A DNA stretch of 64,000 bases from Candidatus Mycobacterium wuenschmannii (GTDB lineage: Bacteria > Actinomycetota > Actinomycetes > Mycobacteriales > Mycobacteriaceae). The stretch is from contig NZ_CP126981.1 in NCBI RefSeq assembly GCF_030252325.1, positions 3,968,001 to 4,032,000 of the forward strand. The letters run 5' to 3'. The translations under genes were made by a program, and so were the position numbers. The notes below the pieces were generated by a model. It made no database searches. It saw nothing but the letters and a program-made list of their open reading frames with translations, and had not been told where the DNA came from. This document shows, in pieces, positions 1 to 9,648 of this stretch; positions within the stretch are counted from its first letter, which is position 1, and every line of letters begins with the position of its first letter.

Positions 1-503
1 CCCAGATCGGCCCGATCAACACCGTGCTGGTGATCGCGGGCGCGGTGTCGACGGCCATCTGCGCCGACCTCGGCGCCCGCACCATTCGCGAAGAGATCGA
101 CGCGATGGAAGTGCTTGGTATCGACCCGATTCACCGGCTCGTCGTCCCGCGCGTGCTGGCCTGCGCACTGTGCGGGATGTTGCTCAACGCTTTGGTCAGC
201 ATGGTCGGCCTGGTCGGCGGATTCCTGTTCGGTGTCTACATGCAGAACGTGTCCGCCGGCGCTTACCTGGCCACGCTGACATTGGTCACCGGCCTGCCCG
301 AGGTTGTCATCGCGACGATCAAGGCCCTCATGTTCGGACTCATCGCCGGACTGGTCGGCTGCTACCGCGGCCTGACCGTAAGCGGTGGCTCCAAGGGATT
401 GGGCACCGCCGTCAACGAAACCGTCGTGCTCTGCGTGGTCGCGCTCTTCGCGGTCAACGTCGTGCTGACCACTATCGGTGTTCGCTTCGGAACGGGGATG
501 TGA
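1..503 (+). CDS. yrbE1A: YrbE1A, Mce1 transporter permease (5' end outside the window)
   Basis: Only the C-terminal 166 residues are present; the reading frame is open from base 3, so the gene starts before the window. The visible part has the MlaE/YrbE signature EEIDAMEVLGIDP followed by several hydrophobic segments, as in the permease subunits of Mce ABC-type lipid importers. It should form the inner-membrane channel together with YrbE1B just downstream (gap of one base). In M. tuberculosis the Mce1 system imports fatty acids. The assignment to Mce1 rather than another mce locus rests on the gene order downstream (four Mam genes, lprO, Rv0180c, Rv0181c, sigG). Confidence 0.93.
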   Translation, partial: QIGPINTVLVIAGAVSTAICADLGARTIREEIDAMEVLGIDPIHRLVVPRVLACALCGMLLNALVSMVGLVGGFLFGVYMQNVSAGAYLATLTLVTGLPEVVIATIKALMFGLIAGLVGCYRGLTVSGGSKGLGTAVNETVVLCVVALFAVNVVLTTIGVRFGTGM

Positions 504-504
504 C

Positions 505-1373
505 GTGTCGACCGCTCAGGTAATCCGCGGCCGCTTCCCGCGGGTCTCCGAAAACCTCTCCAAGTACGGCAGCGCGGCCAGTAAACCGCTTGACGAGGCC
601 GGCCGGATCGGCTGGTTCGCCGTCATCGGTGTGCGCGACATGGCGTGGGCCCTCACCCGCTACCGCAAGGAAGTCCTGCGGCTGATCGCTGAAGTCGGCA
701 TGGGTACCGGCGCGATGGCGGTGGTCGGCGGCACCGCGGTCATCATCGCCTTCGTGACACTGTCGGCCGGTTCATTGGTCGCCATCCAGGGTCTTGCGTC
801 GTTGGGCCACATCGGTATTGAGACCCTGCTGGGATTCGTCGCGGCCTTCATCAACGTGCGACTGGTCGCGCCGATCGTCACCGGCATCGCGTTGGCGGCC
901 ACGGTCGGCGCCGGCGCCACCGCCGAGCTGGGCGCCATGCGGATCAGCGAGGAGATCGACGCGCTCGAGGTGATGGGCGTCAAGTCGACGGCCTACCTGG
1001 TGTCGACCCGGATGCTGGCCGGCCTGGTGGTGATCATCCCGCTGTACTCGATCGGTCTGATCCTGTCGTTCCTGTCGCCGCAGATCGTCACGACCTTCTT
1101 GTACGGCCAGACCTCGGGTACCTACGAGCATTACTTCCGGACGTTCCTGCGTCCCGACGACGTGTTCTGGTCGTTCGTCGAAGTCATCATCATTTCGATC
1201 GTGGTGATGCTGTCGCACTGCTACTACGGCTACAACGCCAGCGGCGGTCCCGTCGGGGTGGGGAGGGCGTCGGCCGGTCGATGCGCTTCTCGCTGGTGGC
1301 CAACCCGATCGTCATCCTGCTGGCCGAGATGGCGCTCTACGGCGTCAATCCCAACTTCAACTTCACGGTGTAG
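505..1373 (+). CDS. yrbE1B: YrbE1B, Mce1 permease, reading frame broken near its 3' end
   Basis: The second Mce1 permease, starting at GTG 505 immediately after the yrbE1A stop. It carries the MlaE-type motif EEIDALEVMGV and multiple membrane spans. After the conserved YNASGGPVGVG segment the frame as written runs into a low-complexity Arg/Ser/Trp tail ending at 1383. Adding one G to the G run at 1260-1263 restores a normal tail (VGEGVGRSMRFSLV... to NPNFNFTV) ending at TAG 1371-1373. The restored protein has 289 residues, which is the family length. Either a base was lost in sequencing or the last 38 residues are really replaced. mce1A begins 6 bases after the restored stop. Confidence 0.9.
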
Positions 1374-1379
1374 GCGGCT

Positions 1380-2681
1380 ATGACGAGTCCACGGGGGAAG
1401 GTCAACAAGGCGCCGTTCCAGCCCTATCGGGTGGCGGGCCTCATCGTGTTCCTCATCTTCGCGCTGGTCCTATGGCTGGTGTACCTGCAATACAAGGGCG
1501 AGTTCGTCGAGAAGACGAAGTTGACCATGCTGTCGGATCGGGCCGGTCTGGTGATGGACCCGGGTTCGAAGGTGACCTACAACGGCGTGCAGATCGGCCG
1601 GGTCGACAGCATCGACGAAATCCAGCGGGACGGCAAGCCCGCGGTGAAGTTCGGCCTCGACGTCTACCCGAAGTACCTGCATCTGATCCCGGCCAACGTC
1701 GATGCCAAGATCGTCGCGACCACTGTGTTCGGTGAGAAATACGTGTCGATGACGGCGCCGGAAAACCCGTCGCCGCAACGGATTACGCCGAAGACGACGA
1801 TCGACGCCCGCTCGGTGACCACCGAGATCAACACGCTGTTCCAGACCATTACCGAGATCGCCGAGAAGGTCGACCCGGTCAAGGTCAACCTGACACTGAG
1901 CGCGGCCGCTCAAGCGCTGAGCGGTCTGGGTGACAAGTTCGGCCAGTCGATCATCAACGGCAGCGCCGCTCTCGATGACGTCAACCCACGGATGCCGATC
2001 ATCCGCCACGACATCCAGCAGCTGGCCCGGTTGGGTGACACCTACGCCGACGCCTCGCCGGATCTGTTCAACTTCCTGAACAACGCGTCGACGACGGCGC
2101 ACACCGTGCACGCACAGGAGAAGGATCTCGACCAGGCGCTGCTGGCGGCCACCGGATTCGGAGCCACCGGCGCCGACATCGTCAACCGCGGAGGACCTTA
2201 TCTGGCACGTGGAGCCAAGGACCTCGTGCCGACGGCTCAGTTGCTCGATACTTACAGTCCTGAGTTGTTCTGCTCGGTTCGTAACCTTCATGACTCAGAG
2301 CCGAAGGTCGCGGCGTTCACCAGCCCTTACTCGCTGCGGTCGGAGACAGAGATCTTCTCCGGCCTCGGGCTGACGCTTAGCCTACCCGGACTCGGACTCA
2401 CCCTTGCGAGCGGTGGACTGCTCGCACTCGGCGGTCTGGTCGGCGGATCCCCGAACCCCTTCACCTACCCGGAGAATCTGCCGCGCGTCAACGCGCACGG
2501 CGGTCCCGGTGGGGCGCCCGGGTGCTGGCAGACCATCACCCGTGACCTCTGGCCGGCGCCGACGCTGGTCATGGACACCGGTAACAGCATTGCTCCCTAC
2601 AACCATGTCGACACCGGCTCCCCGTATGCAGTCGAGTACGTGTGGGGTCGCCAAATGGGAGACCAAACGATCAATCCATGA
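1380..2681 (+). CDS. mce1A: Mce1A, substrate-binding Mce protein
   Basis: A 433-residue Mce protein with an N-terminal membrane anchor (about residues 20-38), an MCE domain (about 45-115, including LTMLSDRAGLVMDPGSKVTY) and a long helical region with no obvious Pro-rich tail. Six such proteins assemble into a hexameric tube that carries lipid from the outer envelope to the YrbE permeases. Homologues in M. tuberculosis influence cell entry and fatty-acid import. Its 3' end overlaps mce1B by an ATGA junction (2678-2681), indicating translational coupling. Codon usage becomes noticeably less GC-rich around 2220-2420. Confidence 0.94.
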   Translation: MTSPRGKVNKAPFQPYRVAGLIVFLIFALVLWLVYLQYKGEFVEKTKLTMLSDRAGLVMDPGSKVTYNGVQIGRVDSIDEIQRDGKPAVKFGLDVYPKYLHLIPANVDAKIVATTVFGEKYVSMTAPENPSPQRITPKTTIDARSVTTEINTLFQTITEIAEKVDPVKVNLTLSAAAQALSGLGDKFGQSIINGSAALDDVNPRMPIIRHDIQQLARLGDTYADASPDLFNFLNNASTTAHTVHAQEKDLDQALLAATGFGATGADIVNRGGPYLARGAKDLVPTAQLLDTYSPELFCSVRNLHDSEPKVAAFTSPYSLRSETEIFSGLGLTLSLPGLGLTLASGGLLALGGLVGGSPNPFTYPENLPRVNAHGGPGGAPGCWQTITRDLWPAPTLVMDTGNSIAPYNHVDTGSPYAVEYVWGRQMGDQTINP

Positions 2682-3718
2682 AAATTACCGGAACCCTCGT
2701 CAGACTCGGCATCGTCGCGACGGTGCTGCTGCTCTTCACCGCACTCATCGTCGTGGTGTTCGGTCAGATGCGTTTTGATCGGACCAATACTTACACTGCT
2801 GAGTTCAACAACATCAGCGGCCTACGTAACGGCCAGTTCGTCCGGGCATCCGGGGTGGAGATCGGCAAGGTCAAGACCATCAAGCTGGTCGACGGCGGCC
2901 ACCGGGTGCGGGTTGATTTCGACGTCGACCACGACGTCCCGCTATACCAGTCGACTACCGCTCAGGTGCGTTATCTCAACCTGATCGGTGACCGCTACCT
3001 GGAGCTCAAGCGCGGCGAGGGCGAAGGCTCGGACCGGGTGCTGCCGGCCAAGGGGTTCATCCCGCTCTCGCACACCTCACCGGCGCTGGACCTCGACGCA
3101 CTGATCGGTGGCTTCAAGCCGCTGTTCCGCGCGCTCGACCCGGAGAAGGTGAACAACATAGCGACCTCGATCATCACTGTCTTCCAGGGGCAGAGCGGCA
3201 CGATCAACGACATCCTCGACCAAACCGCGCAACTGACGTCGAAGATCGCCGAGCGCGACGAGGCGATCGGGGAGGTGGTGAGGAACCTCAACATTGTGCT
3301 GGACACAACCGTGAAGCACCGCAAGAACTTTGACGAGACCGTCGACAACTTCGAGAAGCTGATCAGCGGTTTGAACAACCACGCCGACGGCTTCGCCGGG
3401 GGCATCGCCAACATCAGCAACGGCGCCGGAACGGTGGCCGAGCTGCTGGCCGACAACCGTCAGCTGCTGCACAAGACACTTAACTATCTGGAGCCGATTC
3501 AGCAGCCAATCGTCGACCAGAGGGATGCGTACGACGATCAGATTCACCGCACGCCCGCTGGGATCAACATCGTCGGCAACGCAGTCGGTAACTATGGCGA
3601 CTGGATAAATTTCTACCTGTGCGACTTGAGCTTGAAGACCAACGGTTTGCAAGCAGGAGGACCAGTCCGGACAGTCAAAGTGTGGTCACAACCGACTGGT
3701 AGGTGCACGCCGCAATGA
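2678..3718 (+). CDS. mce1B: Mce1B, Mce family protein
   Basis: A 346-residue Mce protein. I chose ATG 2678 because it overlaps the mce1A stop and immediately precedes a typical anchor (MKITGTLVRLGIVAT). The upstream in-frame codons add nothing family-like. The MCE domain follows at about residues 40-115 (FNNISGLRNGQFVRASGVEI), then a helical segment. It lacks the Pro-rich tail seen in Mce1C and Mce1D. It is part of the Mce1 hexamer and overlaps mce1C by four bases. Confidence 0.94.
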   Translation: MKITGTLVRLGIVATVLLLFTALIVVVFGQMRFDRTNTYTAEFNNISGLRNGQFVRASGVEIGKVKTIKLVDGGHRVRVDFDVDHDVPLYQSTTAQVRYLNLIGDRYLELKRGEGEGSDRVLPAKGFIPLSHTSPALDLDALIGGFKPLFRALDPEKVNNIATSIITVFQGQSGTINDILDQTAQLTSKIAERDEAIGEVVRNLNIVLDTTVKHRKNFDETVDNFEKLISGLNNHADGFAGGIANISNGAGTVAELLADNRQLLHKTLNYLEPIQQPIVDQRDAYDDQIHRTPAGINIVGNAVGNYGDWINFYLCDLSLKTNGLQAGGPVRTVKVWSQPTGRCTPQ

Positions 3719-5292
3719 GAACACTAGAGCCGGCCAACCGTAAGCGTATCGGCCTGATGGGCCTGATCGTGACCGTGCTGACCGTCGCGGTCGGTCAGAC
3801 CCTGACAAGCATCCCGCAGATTTTCGCGCAGCCCAGCTACTTCGGGCAGTTCACCGACTCGGGACAGCTGAACAAGGGTGACAAGGTTCGCATCGCCGGG
3901 GTAGACGTCGGCCAGGTCGAGGCTATCGAGATCAACGGCGACCATGTCGTGATGAAATTCTCGACCGGTAGCGACACCATTGGTACCGAGAGTCGGTTGG
4001 CGATCAAGACCGACACCATCCTCGGCAAGAAGGTGCTCGAGATCGAGCCTCGCGGTACCACGACGCTGCGGCCCGGGGGCACGCTACCGCTTGGACAGAG
4101 CACCACGCCCTACCAGATCTACGACGCGTTCTTCGACGTTACGAAGGCCGCGGCCGGTTGGAACATCGATACCGTCAAACAGTCGCTGAATGTCTTGTCT
4201 GAAACAATCGATCAGACGGCGCCGCACCTGAGCGCGGCACTAGACGGCGTGGCGAAGTTCTCTGACACCGTCGGCAAGCGCGACGAGCAGATCACCCACC
4301 TGCTCGCGCAGGCCAACCAGATCGCTCAGATCCTGGGTGACCGCAGCCAGCAGGTCGACCGGTTGTTCGTGAACTCCAACAACCTGCTGGCCGCCTTTAA
4401 TCAGCGCAGTGCCGCGGTCAGCGCGCTGCTAAGTAACGTCTCGGCATTTTCGGCTCAGGTACAAAACCTGATCAACGACAACCCGAACCTGAATCACGTC
4501 CTCGAGCAACTGCGCACGGTCAGTGACCTACTGGACAAGCGCAAGGACGATCTCGCACAAGTACTCAAGACGTTCGGTAAGACCGTTTCGGGTCTGAATG
4601 AGACTGTGGCGTCGGCGCCCTACTTCAAGGTGCAGGTGACAAATCTGTTGCCCTACTGGATCCTGCAGCCGTGGGTGGACGCAGCATTCAAGAAGCGCGG
4701 CATCGACCCCGAAGACTTCTGGCGCAGCGCCGGTTTGCCCGCGGGCAAGTTCCCCGACCCCAACGGCACCCGATTCCCCAACGGTGCCCCGCCGCCCGCA
4801 CCGCAGTTGCTGGAAGGGACCGCGGACCACCCGGGTCCGGCCATCCCGCCGGGATCGCCGTGCTCGTACGCGCCGCCGCCAGAGTTCCTTCCGCGGCCGG
4901 GCAACCCGATGCCGTGCGCGGGCGCCGACCAGAACGCCGGTCCGTTCGGGCCCAACGGGCCGTACCCGAACCCGAACATCGCGTCGTCGCCGCCGAACCC
5001 GAACGGGCTGCCGCCGACCCCGGGCATCCCAATCGCCGGACGGCCGGGCCAGGTACAGCCGGACGTGCCGGGTACACCCGTGCCGATCGCGCCGGGCCCC
5101 CCGGGCGGGCGCACCGAACCGCTCGGACCGCTGCCCGGACCGGCTCCGGGCAACCCGGCGGCCGCGCCACCCCCGGCGCCGATGGCGGTCCCCCCGGCAC
5201 CGCCGGGACCGGGTGCGCAGCTACCTGCGCCCTACATCGCTAACACCGGCGGAGCCGGCGGCAGCGGAGCGCAAGGAGGTAACGGGAATTGA
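3715..5292 (+). CDS. mce1C: Mce1C, Mce family protein with a proline-rich tail
   Basis: A 525-residue Mce protein starting at ATG 3715, which overlaps the mce1B stop. The N-terminal membrane segment (about residues 13-30) is followed by an MCE domain (FTDSGQLNKGDKVRIAGVDV) and a helical region. From about residue 360 the sequence is dominated by Pro, Gly and Ala (bases about 4790-5240). Such tails are typical of Mce C and D subunits and probably extend into the periplasm or cell wall. It overlaps mce1D at 5289-5292. Confidence 0.94.
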   Translation: MRTLEPANRKRIGLMGLIVTVLTVAVGQTLTSIPQIFAQPSYFGQFTDSGQLNKGDKVRIAGVDVGQVEAIEINGDHVVMKFSTGSDTIGTESRLAIKTDTILGKKVLEIEPRGTTTLRPGGTLPLGQSTTPYQIYDAFFDVTKAAAGWNIDTVKQSLNVLSETIDQTAPHLSAALDGVAKFSDTVGKRDEQITHLLAQANQIAQILGDRSQQVDRLFVNSNNLLAAFNQRSAAVSALLSNVSAFSAQVQNLINDNPNLNHVLEQLRTVSDLLDKRKDDLAQVLKTFGKTVSGLNETVASAPYFKVQVTNLLPYWILQPWVDAAFKKRGIDPEDFWRSAGLPAGKFPDPNGTRFPNGAPPPAPQLLEGTADHPGPAIPPGSPCSYAPPPEFLPRPGNPMPCAGADQNAGPFGPNGPYPNPNIASSPPNPNGLPPTPGIPIAGRPGQVQPDVPGTPVPIAPGPPGGRTEPLGPLPGPAPGNPAAAPPPAPMAVPPAPPGPGAQLPAPYIANTGGAGGSGAQGGNGN

Positions 5293-6920
5293 GTACCGTC
5301 TTTGATTTCCGGAACCTCCGTATGCCGAAGGTGTCGCGGGCGGCGATCATCATCGGCTCGCTCGCGATCGTTGCGGCGCTGGTGCTGGCCTACCTCGGCC
5401 TCGAGCTCTACAAGAAGCTGACCAACAACACCGTGGTTGCGTACTTCCCGGTGGCCAACGCCCTCTACAACGGCGACAAAGTCGAGATCATGGGCGTCAA
5501 GGTCGGTGCGATCGACAAGGTCGAGCCCGCCGGCGACAAGATGAAGGTCACCTTCCACTACGCGAACAAGTACAAGGTGCCCGCCGACGCACAGGCCGTG
5601 ATCCTCAACCCGACGCTGGTGGCGTCGCGCCTGATTCAGCTCGAGCCGCCGTACAAGGGTGGCCCGACCCTGGCCGACAACGCGGTGATCCCCGAGGAGC
5701 GCACTCAGGTGCCGACCGAGTGGGACGAGCTGCGCAACACGATCACCAACGTCATCTCGAAGTTGGGACCTACCAAGCAGCAGCCCAAGGGGCCGTTCGG
5801 TGACGTCATCGAGGCCTACGCCGATGGACTGTCGGGCAAGGGCAAGCAGATCAACACCACGTTCAACGACCTGTCGCGCGCGCTGACTGCGCTGAACCAG
5901 GGTCGCGGCGACTTCTTCGGGGTGATCCGGAGCCTGGCGCTGTTCGTCAATGCCCTGCACGCCGACGACCAGAAGTTCGTCCAGCTCAACAAGAACCTGG
6001 CGCAGTTCACCAGCAGCCTGACCGGTTCGGATCAGGACCTGTCCAACGCGCTGCAGCAGTTCGACGGTCTGCTCACCACAGTCCGACCATTTTTGGATAA
6101 GAACCGCGACGTGCTGACTCAGGACATTAACAACCTTGGCGATACGACTAATACTCTCGTGCAGCCTGATGCGCTCGCCGGCTTGGAGAACGTCTTACAC
6201 GTACTACCGACGGCGCTAGCAAACGCCAATACTATTTACCATCCCGCCCACAGTGCCATTGCGGCCCAGCCGGTAGGCCTCTTGGGCATGATGGGGTTCG
6301 CAAACCCGATGGAATTCTTCTGCAGCTCCATACAGGCGGCCAGTCGGCTGGGCTATCAAGAATCGGCCGAGCTTTGCGCCCAATATCTCGCGCCAATTCT
6401 CGATGCGATCAAGTTCAACTACCCACCCTTCGGCTTGAACCTGTTCAATCTCGCGGCAACCACACCGAAGGAAGTTGCCTACTCAGAGGACAGGCTTCAC
6501 CCACCGAATGGGTATAAGGACACCACCGTGCCAGGTATCTGGGTCCCTGACACCCCGACTTCACACCGCAACACTCAACACGGCTGGATTACCGCACCGG
6601 GCATGCAAGGTGTCAAAGTTAGTGCCGTCACGGCAAGCTTGCTCACACCTGAATCACTGGCCGAATTGATGGGTGGGCCAGACATCGCGCCCGTCCAGTC
6701 GCATTATCAGACGCCGCCGGGATACCCGAATGCCTACAACGAAGAGCCCGGCCCGGCGCCGTTCATCGGCGTTCCTGGGAACCCGGCTCCCGTACCGCCT
6801 CCGCCACCGGGGCCAAACGTCATCCCAGGCCCGCCGCCACCGGTGCCGTCGCCGCTAGGAGCGCCGGCGCCGCCGCCCGGGCCCGCGTTGCCTGCTGAGG
6901 CGCCAGGAGGGGGACAATGA
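5289..6920 (+). CDS. mce1D: Mce1D, Mce family protein
   Basis: A 543-residue Mce protein. The start is TTG 5289, which overlaps the mce1C stop and opens directly into the family N-terminus MSTVFDFRNLRMPKVSRAAI. It has a membrane anchor (about 17-37), an MCE domain (about 45-120) and a Pro-rich C-terminus. Between about 6080 and 6680 the bases are much less GC-rich than the rest of the gene (about half G+C in 6181-6240) and use codons rare elsewhere in the operon. It overlaps lprK by ATGA. Confidence 0.93.
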   Translation: MSTVFDFRNLRMPKVSRAAIIIGSLAIVAALVLAYLGLELYKKLTNNTVVAYFPVANALYNGDKVEIMGVKVGAIDKVEPAGDKMKVTFHYANKYKVPADAQAVILNPTLVASRLIQLEPPYKGGPTLADNAVIPEERTQVPTEWDELRNTITNVISKLGPTKQQPKGPFGDVIEAYADGLSGKGKQINTTFNDLSRALTALNQGRGDFFGVIRSLALFVNALHADDQKFVQLNKNLAQFTSSLTGSDQDLSNALQQFDGLLTTVRPFLDKNRDVLTQDINNLGDTTNTLVQPDALAGLENVLHVLPTALANANTIYHPAHSAIAAQPVGLLGMMGFANPMEFFCSSIQAASRLGYQESAELCAQYLAPILDAIKFNYPPFGLNLFNLAATTPKEVAYSEDRLHPPNGYKDTTVPGIWVPDTPTSHRNTQHGWITAPGMQGVKVSAVTASLLTPESLAELMGGPDIAPVQSHYQTPPGYPNAYNEEPGPAPFIGVPGNPAPVPPPPPGPNVIPGPPPPVPSPLGAPAPPPGPALPAEAPGGGQ

Positions 6921-8089
6921 TGCGCGTGATCTTGTGCAAGGTCCGTCACCGGATCTGGCAGAGCCTCGTATTGCTCGTTGCCGCATTGGTTTTGAGTTCG
7001 TGTGGCTGGAAGGGTATTTCGAACGTCTCGCTGCCCGGCGGTCCGGGCAGTGGCGCCCACGGCTACACGCTGTACGTGCAGGTGCCCGACACGCTTGCCA
7101 TCAACGGCAACAGCAAGGTGATGGTGGCCGATGTGTTCGTCGGCTCGATCCGCAAGATCGAACTCAAGAACTGGGTCGCGACGCTGACGCTGGGCGTGGA
7201 CAAGAACGTCAAGCTGCCGAAGAACGCCACGGCCAAGATCGGCCAGACCAGCCTCCTCGGTTCGCAGCACATCGAACTGGCCGCACCCGCCGACCCGTCT
7301 TCTCAGATGCTGAAGAACGGCGACACGATTCCGCTGAAGAACTCGTCGTCCTACCCCAGCACCGAGCAGACGCTGGCCAGCTTGGCGATGGTGGTCCGCG
7401 GCGGCGGACTGCCCAACCTGGAAGTCCTACAGAACGAGGTCAACAAGATCCTGTCCGGCCGCGGACCGCAGATCCGCGCATTCCTGGGCAAGCTGGACAC
7501 CTTCACCCGCCGGCTCAACGAGCAGAGCGACGACATCACCCACGCCATCGACTCGTCGAACCGGCTGCTGGAGTACGTCGGAACCCGATCGGCGACGCTG
7601 GACCGCGCACTGACCGAGTTCCCGCCGCTGATCAAGTACCTGGCGAGCCCCGAGTACACCAAGCATCTGATCGACGCTGTCGACTCGGTGGGCGCGCTCA
7701 GCCGGGCTACGGCGCAGTATGCCGGGGAAGCGCGCGGACCCTTGCACCAAGACTTGCAGGCGCTGCAGTGCCCGCTGAGGGAACTGGGCAAGGCATCGCC
7801 GTATTTGCTGGGGGCCCTTAAGCTGATCTTCACCGCGCCGTTCGACCTGGACACTTTGCCGAAGCTGATCCGTGGTGACTTTATGAACTCGTCGCTCGAG
7901 ATCGACACCACGCTGTCGGCGATCGACAATGCGTTCCTGACCGGTACCGGATTCTCCGGCGCTCTGCGGGCGCTGGAGCAGTCCTACGGCCGCGACCCGG
8001 CGACGATGATCCCGGACGTGCGCTACACGCCGAACCCGAACGACGCGCCCGGCGGGCCACTGGTGGAGAGGGCGGACCGGCAATGCTGA
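6917..8089 (+). CDS. lprK: LprK (Mce1E), Mce family lipoprotein
   Basis: A 390-residue Mce protein with a lipoprotein signal: positively charged start, hydrophobic stretch, then the lipobox LSSC with Cys29 as the likely acylated residue. In every mce operon the E subunit is the lipoprotein, anchoring the assembly. The MCE domain follows (about residues 45-115). The start at ATG 6917 overlaps the mce1D stop; ATG 6920 is an equally possible start. It overlaps mce1F by seven bases. Confidence 0.93.
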   Translation: MMRVILCKVRHRIWQSLVLLVAALVLSSCGWKGISNVSLPGGPGSGAHGYTLYVQVPDTLAINGNSKVMVADVFVGSIRKIELKNWVATLTLGVDKNVKLPKNATAKIGQTSLLGSQHIELAAPADPSSQMLKNGDTIPLKNSSSYPSTEQTLASLAMVVRGGGLPNLEVLQNEVNKILSGRGPQIRAFLGKLDTFTRRLNEQSDDITHAIDSSNRLLEYVGTRSATLDRALTEFPPLIKYLASPEYTKHLIDAVDSVGALSRATAQYAGEARGPLHQDLQALQCPLRELGKASPYLLGALKLIFTAPFDLDTLPKLIRGDFMNSSLEIDTTLSAIDNAFLTGTGFSGALRALEQSYGRDPATMIPDVRYTPNPNDAPGGPLVERADRQC

Positions 8090-9648
8090 CCAAGTTCATC
8101 AGGCGTCAGCTGGTCATCTTTGGCATCCTGACCGCGGTGGCGCTGCTGGTTCTCGGTGTGTACTACCTGCGCATCCCGTCGCTGGTCGGTATCGGGCAGT
8201 ACCAGCTGAAGGCCGAGTTGCCGGCGTCGGGCGGTCTGTACCCGACGTCCAACGTGACCTATCGCGGCATCACGATCGGCAAGGTGACCTCCGTCGAGCC
8301 GACGGAGAAGGGCGCCGAGGCGACGATGAGCATCGACAGCAACTTCAAGATTCCGCTCGATGCCTCGGCGAACGTGCACTCGGTGTCGGCGGTCGGCGAG
8401 CAATACCTCGACCTGGTCTCGGAGGGCAAGTCGCACGGCTTCTTCTCGCCTGGCCAGACGATGATCAAGGGCACCGTGCCGAGTGAGATCGGCCCAGCCC
8501 TGGACACCGCCAACCGCGGTCTCACGGTGTTGCCCAAGGACAAAATCGGTAAGCTGCTCGACGAGACGGCGGAGTCGGTGGGTGGCCTGGGGCCGGCGCT
8601 GCAGCGGTTGGTCGACTCGACCCAAGCGATCGTCGGCGACTTCAAGACCAACATCAACCAGGTCGACGACATCATTCAGAATTCGGCGCCGATCCTGGAC
8701 AGCCAGGCTGTCTCGAGCAACGCGATCGAGCGGTGGGCGCACAATCTCAACATCCTGGGCGGCGAAGCGGCCAACAATGACGGCCACCTCAAGAGCATCC
8801 TGAATCAGGCGGCGCCGACCGCTGATCAGGTCAACTCGGTGTTCAGCGGCGTTCGCGAAGCCCTGCCCCAAACCCTGGCGAACCTCGAGATCGTCATCGA
8901 CATGCTCAAGCGCTACCACCCGGGGCTTGAGCAGACATTGGTGTTCCTGCCGCAACTTGGATCGATCGTCCAGGCTGTCTCCGCGCCTTACGAAAAGGAT
9001 CGGATGGCCGCGCTCGACCTGACTCTGGCAATCAACTATCCGCCGCCATGCTTGACGGGATTCAGGCCTGCACCCGAATGGAGGTCACCTGCGGACACAA
9101 GTATTGGCCAGTTGCGTGACAACAACTACTGCCGTATTCCTCAAGACTTTCAGGGGAACGCCGTGCGCGGCGTTCGCAACATTCCATGCATGGACGTGCC
9201 CGGGAAGCGGGCACCCACGCCGGCGGATTGTCGTAGCAACAAACCCTACGAGCCGCTGGGCACCAACCCCTGGTACGGCGACCCGAACCAGATCCGCAAC
9301 TGCCCGGCGCCCGGCGCCCGGTGTGACCAGCCAGTAGACCCCGGCAAGGTGATCCCCGCGCCGTCGGTCAACAACGGCCTCAACCCGTTGCCCGCCAACC
9401 GGCTCCCACCGGCTGGGCAGACCCCGCCCCCGACCAGCGACCCATTGCAGCGGCCTGGTTCGGGCTCGGTCCAGTGCAACGGACAACAACCCAACCCGTG
9501 CATCTACACTCCGGGCGGGCCGCCGGCGGCCGTCTATAGTCCGATGAGTGGCGAGGTAGCGGGCCCCGACGGTTCTAAGTACTCCGTCAACAACTCGCGC
9601 AACACAGGAGATGACGGATGGAAGGAGATGCTGGCGCCAGCCAGCTGA
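8083..9648 (+). CDS. mce1F: Mce1F, Mce family protein
   Basis: A 521-residue Mce protein with an N-terminal membrane anchor (about residues 10-27), an MCE domain (LPASGGLYPTSNVTYRGITI), a long helical region and a Pro/Asn-rich, Cys-containing C-terminal segment. It is the last Mce subunit of the hexamer. Bases about 8985-9215 again show the less GC-rich style seen in mce1A, mce1B and mce1D. The first Mam gene starts inside its 3' end (31-base overlap). Confidence 0.93.
   Translation: MLTKFIRRQLVIFGILTAVALLVLGVYYLRIPSLVGIGQYQLKAELPASGGLYPTSNVTYRGITIGKVTSVEPTEKGAEATMSIDSNFKIPLDASANVHSVSAVGEQYLDLVSEGKSHGFFSPGQTMIKGTVPSEIGPALDTANRGLTVLPKDKIGKLLDETAESVGGLGPALQRLVDSTQAIVGDFKTNINQVDDIIQNSAPILDSQAVSSNAIERWAHNLNILGGEAANNDGHLKSILNQAAPTADQVNSVFSGVREALPQTLANLEIVIDMLKRYHPGLEQTLVFLPQLGSIVQAVSAPYEKDRMAALDLTLAINYPPPCLTGFRPAPEWRSPADTSIGQLRDNNYCRIPQDFQGNAVRGVRNIPCMDVPGKRAPTPADCRSNKPYEPLGTNPWYGDPNQIRNCPAPGARCDQPVDPGKVIPAPSVNNGLNPLPANRLPPAGQTPPPTSDPLQRPGSGSVQCNGQQPNPCIYTPGGPPAAVYSPMSGEVAGPDGSKYSVNNSRNTGDDGWKEMLAPAS

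Noticed and set aside
4653..5305. Several overlapping frames and repeat-like CCG/GGC runs in the 3' part of mce1C
   Set aside because: They come from the Pro/Gly/Ala-rich tail of Mce1C. There is no constant repeat unit or spacer pattern, so it is neither a CRISPR array nor a minisatellite.
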